Shown piece by piece: positions 11,208 through 18,988 of a stretch of DNA of 19,470 nt. How positions within the stretch are numbered: the stretch's first letter is position 1; each line of letters starts with the position of its first letter. Under the pieces are notes generated by a model. It ran no database searches, was not told the origin of the DNA, and worked only from the letters and a program-made list of their open reading frames with translations. The translations under genes were made by a program, and so were the position numbers. The stretch spans positions 1-19,470 of the forward strand of contig JAOXYB010015609.1 in the NCBI GenBank assembly GCA_028565635.1. The letters are read 5' to 3'. This DNA is from Phoronis ovalis (Eukaryota; Phoronida; Phoronidae).

Positions 11208-11325
11208 AGGTCGTAAGGCATTGGAAAGTCGTAATATTGCTGATGAGGAGAGGTGTGAGGGATTAGAAGAGCAACTTAAAGAGGCAAAATACATCGCAGA
11301 AGATGCTGATAGAAAATATGATGAG
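11208..11325 (+). CDS. TPM: Tropomyosin alternative exon 4b (118 nt)
   Basis: Acceptor CTGACAG behind a long T-rich tract (11157-11201), donor GTGATG. The first base A gives AGA (Arg) with exon 3; it then reads [20 protein letters not shown], continues [20 protein letters not shown] and ends in phase 0. This copy is close to canonical exon 4 (RK-x-LE-x-R, DEER, LKEAK[12 protein letters not shown]). It lies only 153 nt after 4a. Read in the wrong phase after another exon 4, its start is AGG TCG TAA, an immediate stop. Confidence 0.96.
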
Positions 11326-11871
11326 GTGATGGTGATGGCATGATGAAGGCGTGCATGTGATGTTCACACTGTAGTCTTAGTTTCATCTTAATTTAGCCTT
11401 ATATAATATACTAGTACTTTATTTTGCTTGAGGAAATGGGAGATGATTGAGCAATCATAAATAGCAGTTTACTGGGAGTCTTACTATATAGGCTGTTAGT
11501 TCAAAGAATTGCTGTTTTGACAAATTTATTCTTTGAATTGAAAGATAAAGCACTTGTCTGTTTGTGCTGGAAAAAAAAATAATATCAAACAACTTGTAAC
11601 CTCATACTCTCCCATTATCTCTGAATCTGTTTACTCAAACCATTTATAATTTCTTTCTGCTTTAGTAGATTTTACATTCTTTTGGTAGCCTTCGTAGAAA
11701 GTAGGTCATCAGGTGACAGAAGACAGGTGAAAATTCAAAAGGTCAGGGGTCAAATTTTAACCTAGGACAGGCAACAAACTTCTTCGTTATCAAGGACCAG
11801 TGTTCCCATTGTTGTAGTAGTACCAGGGTTAATTTGTCCTCTTATCATTTGTTCTTTGTTGCCTTGTGTAG
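11326..11871 (+). other. TPM: Intron between exons 4b and 4c
   Basis: 546 nt, GTGATG to GTGTAG. It contains AGGTCA motifs at 11703 and 11740, the latter in the 13-nt block AGGTCAGGGGTCA (11740-11752) that is also present at 9931-9943 in the repeat element. This may be a small fragment of the same repeat. No additional exon copy is seen. Confidence 0.75.
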
Positions 11872-11989
11872 AACTAGAAAATTTTTGGAAAACCGTGCAA
11901 TGACTGATGAGGATAGACTTGGAACCATGGAAAAGGAACTGGAGGCGGCTAAATTCATTGCAGAAGACACCGATCGTAAATATGATGAG
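11872..11989 (+). CDS. TPM: Tropomyosin alternative exon 4c (118 nt)
   Basis: Acceptor GTGTAG, donor GTCGGC. The first base A completes arginine; the exon reads TRKFLENRAMTDEDRLGTME, then KELEAAKFIAEDTDRKYDE, ending in phase 0. It is intact and canonical in its second half (AAKFIAEDTDRKYDE). The donor is weak (C at +3, G at +4), in contrast to GTAAGA of 4a, so use of 4c probably depends on activators or tissue context. Read after another exon 4 it begins AAC TAG, a stop at the second codon. Confidence 0.96.
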
Positions 11990-12220
11990 GTCGGCATTAA
12001 TCTTTTCTGTTTCCGTATGCCAGTGTTCTTGGTGAATTTCTTAGTTAATTGCTATGTACACTTAATTTAATTAAGTTGTTTAGCTAACTTTACTGATATC
12101 ACCCCCAAGGACAATCCAGTTTAACTAGTTGCTGTGTAATATAAGGCCTGCAAACCTTTACTTAGCTGTAAGTTGTAACTACACTGAATTTAAAAATACT
12201 AGAGTACAGGCAAAACTGGC

Positions 12221-12322
12221 ATATATATTATATATATACATACATACATACACATATACATACATACACACACACACATATATAGCCTACATAAGGAATA
12301 AGCCTACATATATAATATATAT
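12221..12322. repeat. AT / ACAT / AC microsatellite with a short direct repeat
   Basis: Runs of (AT)n, (ACAT)n and (AC)n from 12221 to about 12283 are followed by two copies of TATAGCCTACATAAGGAAT, at 12281-12299 and 12319-12337. The open frame that spans this block is a product of the simple repeat. Confidence 0.9.
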
Positions 12323-12995
12323 AGCCTACATAAGGAATTCTTTTCAAATAAAAATAATAAAATCTACTGCTAGACTGTATGTAGCAGCTGGTAAAACAGA
12401 GGGGGGTCTTATTGACACTTCAGTTTACAATCTAGTTTACAAGAAATTCATTGAGAACACTGTTTATTTAGTTTATGCTATAAAGTAAAGATTACTTGAC
12501 TGTGTTATTTTTCGTAGATTTTCTTAAAAGGTTCTTTAGTAGTTCTTTACTTCTAGATCTAGTTTCCTTTAATATACAAAACATATGCATGATGTTGGTA
12601 TTAAGGAATTGTTTTTGATTTTCATCTTCCTCTTTGTTTCGTTGCCGTCTTTTTGACCCTATTGTTGCTTGTTCTGACTATTTTTTTGTATGACTAAGCA
12701 GACATTGTTTTAAAATTTTTTAATGAGATTGGATGCTTTGTACATAAAGCTCGAAAGTTGTACTTGCTTTCTGAGCTGCTGTTATGTATCTCTTTCCCAT
12801 ACTGTGGTTTGTTATCTTTGTCATACAAATGTCTGTTATGCACCTATAAATATCAGGTCTATTTGCACTCTCTGATTTGATGTCATATGTCATTCTGTTT
12901 CCATGGTGTGAATGGTTTGAGTGAGTGAACAAGGTTTACCACTAACACAGTTACTGCATTTTGTAGGTATTTGACTAATGTTTTGACATTTCCAG

Positions 12996-13113
12996 AGTTC
13001 GCATTTTGGATTTTGCATGGAAACAAGGCATTAAACTAGACACGGAAAAGCATGCTGTTAGTTGTTTAGAAGCAGATTTGTCAAATTTGAATTTTGAAAA
13101 CAGTTTCTTGAAA
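12996..13113 (+). pseudogene. Possible decayed exon 4 copy (weak)
   Basis: An acceptor-like TTGACATTTCCAG ends at 12995. With the exon 3 phase the frame stays open for exactly 40 residues, starts R-V-R as exon 4 copies start R-x-R, and contains CLEADLSNLNFENSFLK with heptad-spaced V, L, L, L. The stop TAA falls at 13114, the expected exon boundary, where TAAGCA sits in place of a GTAAGC-type donor. Against it: ungapped identity to 4a-4c is low, the core heptad register is displaced, and RKYDE is absent. It may be chance. Confidence 0.2.
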
Positions 13114-13742
13114 TAAGCAATCAGGTGTCTACAAAATACACCGTTGATAATGCTGAAATTTCAGTCCACTAAAAAATGTGAAGGGAACAGTGTAACCTTC
13201 AATATTCGGAAAAACCCAAATTTGGAATTATTTTTATATATGAACGTTTTAGTTTGTTGAGGAAAAGACCACACGACATTGTACTCTCTGATTTGATGCC
13301 CATAAGATGTGATACAGCATAGAACCGTTTAAAATGGATCACTTTAAATTCTTTCATTGTAGCTTGGTTTACTAAGAAACTACTTAAGTTAATTTGATTA
13401 GTGATGAACTGATGTGTTTGCTTTTGTTACGGATATTGGAAAATTGTGTATTTGTTGTTAATCAGCTTGACTAACTTGTTGGTTGTTTTGTTGTCTGCTA
13501 ACTGGACCAATATTACACAACACCATCCTTGTGTCCTTTGTAAGAACGTCATTTTATCAATGTTTTATTGTGCTTTGTCAAAATTCAGAAAACGAAATGT
13601 CTGTTAATACTGGACCTGATTGCGTGTTTTGTTTGCAAGATTTGTATATCCTAATATGAAGGTGACGGGTGTAAACTAAATGGTGTCTAAACTTGAACAC
13701 TAAAACATGCTGTATTCTCATAAATTCTTTATGTCCATGTAG

Positions 13743-13813
13743 GCTGCTCGTAAGTTGGCAATCACTGAAGTCGACTTGGAACGTGCTGAAGCTCGCTTAG
13801 AGGCAGCAGAAGC
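13743..13813 (+). CDS. TPM: Tropomyosin alternative exon 5a (71 nt)
   Basis: Acceptor CATGTAG, donor GTAAGT (a full consensus match). Phase 0 at the start; it ends with GC, the first two bases of an alanine codon finished by T or C of exon 6. It encodes AARKLAITEVDLERAEARLE followed by AAE(A), the canonical lophotrochozoan tropomyosin sequence as I know it. It forms the coiled-coil segment after RKYDE. The 71-nt size equals that of exon 5 in other animals. It lies only 69 nt from exon 5b, and joining both would shift the frame to a TGA after five codons. Confidence 0.97.
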
Positions 13814-13882
13814 GTAAGTATTCACATTTTTTCAATTTTATCGAAGCATGTCAATCATTCGGTGGTATCATTTTATCTCTAG
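13814..13882 (+). other. TPM: Very short 69-nt intron between exons 5a and 5b
   Basis: GTAAGT at the 5' end, TCTCTAG at the 3' end, with a T-rich stretch (13827-13840). Such a short spacing may hinder joining of the two exons by placing donor and branch point close together; that is an inference from other mutually exclusive exon pairs. Confidence 0.85.
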
Positions 13883-13953
13883 GCTGCTCGTAAGTTGATG
13901 ATGCTGGAAGCTGACCTAGAACGTGCTGAGGACCGCCTCTCCGAGTTGGAATC
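13883..13953 (+). CDS. TPM: Tropomyosin alternative exon 5b (71 nt)
   Basis: Acceptor TATCTCTAG, donor GTGAGT. It encodes AARKLMMLEADLERAEDRLS followed by ELE and TC, so the junction residue is serine with exon 6 (TC plus T or C). It is identical to 5a at 15 of 24 residues, including AARKL and DLERAE; the differences (AIT to MML, A to D, EAA to SEL) keep the heptads and charge pattern. The first 15 nt are identical to 5a, pointing to tandem duplication. It is a functional alternative, not a relic. Confidence 0.96.
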
Positions 13954-15776
13954 GTGAGTGCAGTAAACACCAACTTCCTGCACACAGTCTTAACATTAAA
14001 TCTGATCATTCTTTATAGATTCCGCACATTACCAAGTGTTTCTTAAACATGTTTTTGTGTAGCATAAAGACCCTCTGAATAACACTGCTATCATCTTCAA
14101 TGGATGTTGTTTGATCTAGGGTCCTTTGAAAATTACGAGCGAAGTAACTTTTGTCAAATTTTCCATGCCAGTACAAAATGTAGAGCAGAAATCTGATAAA
14201 TGTGATAGCTGTGATAATCTTACAAGAGGGTTTTTAATGTTGATACCATGAGGTGACATGTTACCCTAACTAAGTACATGTAGCAACACTGGAGTTTGGT
14301 AGTTAAGAGTATTGGTTACCTAGAATAACGTGTTGGAATGACTCGACTACTTACTTACATGTTATTGTTATGTTTTGTAATGCCGATGCTCAGCATATTT
14401 TGAAGTGTACATGTTTTGTATGCTTGAATAGCTTCAGGTCAGAAAGCATTCAACTGCTGCTGTTTCTATTAATATCTTGAAAGCATTTGTAAAGTGATGG
14501 TAGCTGTTGAGGCATGTACACATAAGTATGCTGGTCATCTGTTGTTGGGGGCAAGACAGTTGAAGACCTTAACATTTCCATTTCTATCTGTACTAATAAA
14601 TTTGCAAAATGATTTCATTATCCACACTCTGACATACTTATACTTTATCTTTGCTTGCGCCTTTAACTTGCATGATTTCAGTTATCACATGTAAAGTTTG
14701 TTAAATTGCTTCAGTAGAAAGTATTTTCATATTTTCACATAATTCTGTTGATGCCGTTAATTTAAGTTAATTGCTTGCTTGTTACAAGGTAGTTTAATGT
14801 AAAGAGAGGTAGCAGTGATGCTGTTACAGTTTGTAAGCATGCTTGAGCATTAAAGTGTTCCTAGTTTTTGAACTTGGCTGGTTTTATTTCACTGCTTACT
14901 ATTTTAGTACTTATTTGCTTGATATGGTTATTTCAAGGCAGATTAAATGGGGTACAGTTCTCAAGATGGGTTGTTTTTTATTTGTGGTGATGGCCCTACT
15001 AACCAATTGATTGGGGAAAAAACTAACAAGATAGTTCATTGCTGATTCACTGACATTTGAGGGGCTCCAGTTTCTAATTGGGTAGAAAAATTTGTTCTAC
15101 ATGTGACCCAAATAATGTTGTATTTGATTGATAAACTGTAACCAATACATAACATTTACCAATCATGCAGCCCTCTTTCTTTGCAACCTTAAACAAGATC
15201 AAAAGGGTGTGATGATGCTAAACCTCTTTGTTTTAAAATAATTTTGTACATTGGAAGATTGGAAACCTTTTGAGATCATCGAAATTATACTCAGTCACCA
15301 AATGTCAGTTTATGTAACAGCTCCTTGTCTGTCTCTGTCACTTAGGAAAACTGATGCTCTGCAACTGAATGCCAACTTCAAATTATAGAAAAATTATATG
15401 CAGAACCTTGAGCATATTTAAAGATTTCTTTTAAAGTATTTTATGTAAGATGTCTTTTATTGCGTTTTAAGATATCTTTGCATATTTTAAGCAAGTGCAT
15501 GTAAAAGTGTCGACCCTTTTACACGTAACAGAAAGCTTGAGTTATTTTTGGCAATAGAACCAGTTGTTGTGTCTTCTGTCCAAGAAATTCTTGTTCTTCA
15601 AGTTTATTTTTCGTATCGAGTACAAATTAGGCAAAATTGTTTTAAAGGGTTTATAGTGGGATAGTACTGACAACATAAAATGTTCGCAGAATTTCTCGGT
15701 TTGTAAAGACATACCAACCGCATCATGTGCACCATGTTCTGTTTTTTGCATTATCTCCCCTGGTTTATTATTACAG
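13954..15776 (+). other. TPM: Intron between the exon 5 and exon 6 clusters
   Basis: 1,823 nt, GTGAGT to TTACAG. AT-rich. Apart from a possible decayed exon 6 copy at 15346-15421, nothing gene-like is seen. The open frames at 14494-14694 (+) and 15542-15751 (-) lack coding character. Confidence 0.8.
15346..15421 (+). pseudogene. Possible decayed exon 6 copy upstream of 6a (weak)
   Basis: A good pyrimidine tract and acceptor (CTGTCTCTGTCACTTAG) ends at 15345. With the exon 6 phase (one leading base) the translation starts with lysine like 6b-6d and contains KNYMQNLEH, which resembles GNNMKSLE two codons out of register. An in-frame TAG at 15386-15388 interrupts it, and TAA at 15419 ends it. 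It lies about 350 nt upstream of 6a. If real, it is a dead fifth copy; the similarity is short and may be chance. Confidence 0.25.
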
Positions 15777-15852
15777 TAGGTGTAAAGAACTCGATGAAGA
15801 GCTGCATTGTGTTTCTAACAATCTTAAATCTGTAGAAATTGTAGCAGATCAG
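15777..15852 (+). CDS. TPM: Tropomyosin alternative exon 6a (76 nt)
   Basis: Acceptor TTACAG, donor GTAAGA (the best donor of the four). The leading T completes Ala (with 5a) or Ser (with 5b); then RCKELDEELHCVSNNLKSVE and IVADQ, ending in phase 0. A second AG three bases downstream (TTACAGTAG) would give a one-residue-shorter variant. NNLKSVE and the cysteine at the second codon resemble vertebrate exon 6 (K-C-A-E-L, TVTNNLKSLE), where this is Cys190. A second cysteine follows in ELHC. These features set it apart from 6c and 6d. Confidence 0.94.
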
Positions 15853-16301
15853 GTAAGATGGTCATCTAACGTTCACTGAATATAACTATAAAATCATGTT
15901 TTTCGCATGAAACACCTTCCATCACATTCATCTACTAATGTTCATAACCACACCAACCTAAATCTAACCATAACGAACTGCTGGACAAGTCTTCACATGT
16001 AACGCAGCACTACACACGTCTGTTTTAAACTATATGTAGCTTATAGTTTGTGACCATAAGGAAAAGCTGAAATTACCATAAACAAAGTTAAGAAAAACTT
16101 TGCTAGATCCGTGGCCACTTGTAACTTAAGCCAGTATTGTTTATCACAATTAAAACGAGTAATGCCTGCAATGTGAAGTACTTGACAAAATTAGGTGGGG
16201 AGGGGGGTTAGCTTTGAAATACAGATAAGCCATAGCCCACTGTGAATGAGCACAAAGTTTGCTCTTGTTTTTTATCGCAGCTTTTGTCAATTTGCTTATA
16301 G
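15853..16301 (+). other. TPM: Intron between exons 6a and 6b
   Basis: 449 nt, GTAAGA to TTATAG. It includes a G-rich block (GGTGGGGAGGGGGG, 16195-16208) about 100 nt upstream of exon 6b. No further exon copy is seen. Confidence 0.8.
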
Positions 16302-16377
16302 TAAGAATTCAGAGCTTGATCAAGACATGGTAGTTATGGATAACAACCTTAAGACTATGAATAATGAAGTCAATCAG
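16302..16377 (+). CDS. TPM: Tropomyosin alternative exon 6b (76 nt)
   Basis: Acceptor GCTTATAG, donor GTAACC. Leading T, then KNSELDQDMVVMDNNLKTMN and NEVNQ, ending in phase 0. It keeps the exon 6 frame (K-x-x-EL, NNLK) but is the most divergent copy: EEEL is replaced by QDMV and SLE by TMN, which lowers the acidic charge. The frame, size and both splice sites are intact, so it is likely used. Read after another exon 6, or directly after exon 4, its first codon is TAA. Confidence 0.92.
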
Positions 16378-16704
16378 GTAACCATGGAAACGATTCAATA
16401 TGCTGATGACAAAATGTTTCTATTATTAGGTACACATCAAGGTTGCATGCAATAGTTAATTAGTTGATTTTATTTTTTAGGACCAGTGTGCATCAGAAAT
16501 ATACTCGTACCAGTCACATTGTAGATATAACTTAGTTCGATATACAATACCTAGCAAATTTAGAACCAATGTTTTAATTTTTATTCATTTTTTATGCCTA
16601 AATCCGACCTTAGTTTCATTCAATCATTTATGCCAAAATAGTCTTCTTTACCCTGATTGGTTGTTCATGTTGTATTATGTAAATTTCATTTTAATTGGTT
16701 GTAG
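16378..16704 (+). other. TPM: Intron between exons 6b and 6c
   Basis: 327 nt, GTAACC to GGTTGTAG. GATTGGTTG (16655-16663) and ATTGGTTG (16694-16701) lie just upstream of exon 6c and could pair with CCAATC of the 17186 inverted repeat. No further exon copy is seen. Confidence 0.75.
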
Positions 16705-16780
16705 TAAAATTGTTGAACTCACCGAGGAACTGAAAGTTGTTGGAGGCAACATGAAATCTCTGGAACATGCCGTGACAGAG
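16705..16780 (+). CDS. TPM: Tropomyosin alternative exon 6c (76 nt)
   Basis: Acceptor GGTTGTAG, donor GTATCA. Leading T, then KIVELTEELKVVGGNMKSLE and HAVTE, ending in phase 0. It matches 6d at 18 of 25 residues (KI-x-EL-x-EELKVVG-x-NMKSLE), so the two are the most recently separated pair or are under the same constraint. The last five residues (HAVTE against INEQE) differ most. The first codon in the wrong phase is TAA. Confidence 0.95.
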
Positions 16781-17301
16781 GTATCACGCATGGCGTTCTC
16801 AAAACTTCATCCATGCAAGATACCTTGTTTAGATATCCTGTTTGTCTGTTTTTGTTTGAGATACATTTTGCAACAAGTGTTCAGTGCTAAACTGTTTATC
16901 AAGTGTCTGTTTTAGTAACTAGATAATGACAGAATGAAATATATGCATACTTTCAAAAAAATGTACAGCAGAAAGTTAAATCTAAGTATTTAATTTTTTA
17001 ACAAATCTTGGGAAATTTAATCATGTACTTAGAAATTATTTTCGTATTTGGAATTTGACATAACTGGATTCTTTTCTGTTGTACAGTACTGTTCATCGAT
17101 GTTGCAAGTTGTGCTTTCTAAATGTCGCTAATTGACCTTCTACTAAAACATTTTTCGCTTGGTATGTGTTACGTGAATGCACAGAGTGACCAATCGGTAT
17201 AAATACAGAGATCTGATTGGTCACTTTTGCATCAAGATATGTAACGTGTTGTGTTGTTGGACAGCTAGTTCTCATTCTGTTTGCTGATTGGATGTTTGTA
17301 G
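16781..17301 (+). other. TPM: Intron between exons 6c and 6d
   Basis: 521 nt, GTATCA to GTTTGTAG. It contains an imperfect inverted repeat (about 17160-17245) and GATTGG at 17286-17291 just upstream of exon 6d. No further exon copy is seen. Confidence 0.8.
17185..17225. repeat. Inverted repeat / hairpin with CCAAT and TATAAATA
   Basis: AGTGACCAATC (17185-17195) and GATTGGTCACT (17215-17225) are perfect inverted copies around a 19-nt loop that contains TATAAATA (17199-17206). Looser complementarity continues outward (ATGCA/TGCAT, GTTACGTG/GTAACGTG), so the fold may span about 17160-17245. It could be a small palindromic MITE or an intronic RNA hairpin. Confidence 0.7.
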
Positions 17302-17377
17302 CAAGATCTTGGAACTAGAAGAGGAACTTAAAGTTGTTGGTAATAATATGAAGTCGCTGGAAATAAATGAACAGGAG
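17302..17377 (+). CDS. TPM: Tropomyosin alternative exon 6d (76 nt)
   Basis: Acceptor GTTTGTAG, donor GTATCC. The leading C completes Ala or Ser; then [20 protein letters not shown] and INEQE, ending in phase 0. This is the canonical protostome/lophotrochozoan exon 6 sequence and joins smoothly to ASQRED of exon 7. It is the copy closest to the next exon and the likely default. Read in the wrong phase it reaches TAA at the tenth codon, later than 6b and 6c. Confidence 0.97.
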
Positions 17378-18988
17378 GTATCCGCATGATGCATTTGGAA
17401 TGTGACTATAAAGCATTAATTAAATTTTTCTTTTCACTGACTGGATCGCAGGAGTAGATTCAGCAACGGGGGGAATATATTTCACTTAATTCCATAAGCA
17501 GACAAATGATGATATGTTATTTTTATTTTGCCACTAAACTGTGAATTTCAAAAACATGCTCCACTGAAATAAATATTAATGTGAATTTCTTAAATATGCT
17601 AAATATGTGTATGTTAGAATACTCTACTGCTTATGGAATTAAACTTGTTTTATAAAACGAAGCTGTAAAGTGAAATAATAAGGGCAACAAACTCCTGCTG
17701 GAGACGGGACACTATATACCAATTTCATGAGGCTGCTGTTTACAAAGATATTCTCATTGTTATGGTGAAGAAGAGTTTGGATATTTCAAGCCTCTGTATG
17801 TAGTGTCAAGTCTGGTCTGAAAAGATTAAATATTTTATATTGATAATTGTGGCAGCATGACCGTATAGCTAAAAACTCCCATATACATTTCAGCAATTTT
17901 CTGTTGAAAAACTGAGAAATACTGGTTTGCTGCTTAATAGTAAAATTAGCACAGCACAAGCGTATAAAGACTATATTAGTACTAGCAACAAAGTTCATTT
18001 CTAATTCTGTTATAAGTCGCAAGTTTATACCAAAAAGTGACACAGAAAAAGTATTCAGATGTTTGTAGTAATCTTCGTATTAGTCTGCATACTCCATTCT
18101 TGTGACAACAGTGAAATAAACAGAACATATATAGGCTAAATACTAGTAATCCAGTGACATAATGGCTTTTTTATGTCATTGTATGTCAAGTTGTAAGAAT
18201 TAAAAGTGCATGTAGATTGAGATGATAACGAGGCTGTATAAGGGAGATGTTATGCGTCATGCTATCAGTTGTCAGCTTTCAATTTGTAGCTTCAAGACCT
18301 TGTATAACAAATACATTTAACAGCACTTTGTTTATATTACAATATATAGTTCTGTGCATGAATTTAAATTGACTATTCTAAAGAAAGAATTTTTGGAATC
18401 TGAAAAAAATCAGAGTAAAATAACAATAGGACGATTCTTATATTTTGTCAATTTCTTGTGGGTTGGACAAATTTAGCTAAAAAAAGAAAACTTGCATTTG
18501 CCTTAGCATGTAGGTTTATGCTGTTTGTAGGCAATGTCCAAATTTAATTATTGAAAAAACTTTAAAAAAGCAAGATGTGCTGAAAGTAATCATGTGATAG
18601 TCAATTATATAGCATGAACATGATTTTAGTTTTGTTTCAGGTTAAAAGCAATATTTGCATGCAACCTGAGTATTGCCGATTCGTCAAATTTGTTGCATTA
18701 TTGTGTGTAAAAATGAACATTAAATATACATGGTTAGGTGTGGTTATCTGCATATAATGGGGTTCTTTTGTACACAATATGTTTTAAGTTTACACAAAAC
18801 TCATGTGCTATACAATTTCAGATTTAATGACATGCATAGTTGTAAGTGCTGTATCTTTTCTGCGTAGTATTAATCGTGAAATTTTGTAAAAACTTGCTGA
18901 TAGCTCCCTTGATCTAAAAGAAAATTTGTCAAAAATGTAGTCAAATGTGTGTGGTAATCAAATTTTTATACATCTAAATAATTTCTAG
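17378..18988 (+). other. TPM: Intron between exons 6d and 7
   Basis: 1,611 nt, GTATCC to TTTCTAG. AT-rich, with a 16-bp perfect inverted repeat (17486-17501 / 17627-17642). No alternative exon 7 or other gene is seen; the minus-strand open frame at 17786-18043 lacks coding character. Confidence 0.85.
17486..17642. repeat. 16-bp perfect inverted repeat, 125-nt loop
   Basis: TTAATTCCATAAGCAG at 17486-17501 is the exact reverse complement of CTGCTTATGGAATTAA at 17627-17642. It lies just downstream of the exon 6 cluster. It could form a stem in the pre-mRNA or mark a small foldback element. Confidence 0.8.

Larger units (their letters stand above)
11990..13742 (+). other. TPM: Intron between the exon 4 and exon 5 clusters
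   Basis: 1,753 nt, GTCGGC to CATGTAG. It holds a microsatellite (12221-12322), a 16-bp direct repeat (ACTCTCTGATTTGATG at 12867-12882 and 13283-13298), a GT-rich block with ACTAAC and CTAAC motifs (about 13468-13502) and a weak candidate for a decayed exon 4 copy (12996-13113). No convincing functional exon was found. Confidence 0.8.

Noticed and set aside
12129-12488. 119-codon open frame (+), the longest in the window
   Set aside because: Its centre is the translation of the AT/ACAT/AC microsatellite (YIYIHTYTYTYIHT-like repeats); not a gene.
17191-17206. CCAAT followed by TATAAATA as an internal promoter
   Set aside because: The two motifs are only a few bases apart, not at promoter spacing, and sit in a hairpin; no start exon follows.
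17726-17800. GAG-GCTGCTGTTTACAAA as a further exon 5-like start (A-A-x-x-K)
   Set aside because: No pyrimidine tract or proper acceptor, no KL or DLERAE after it, and located after the exon 6 cluster.
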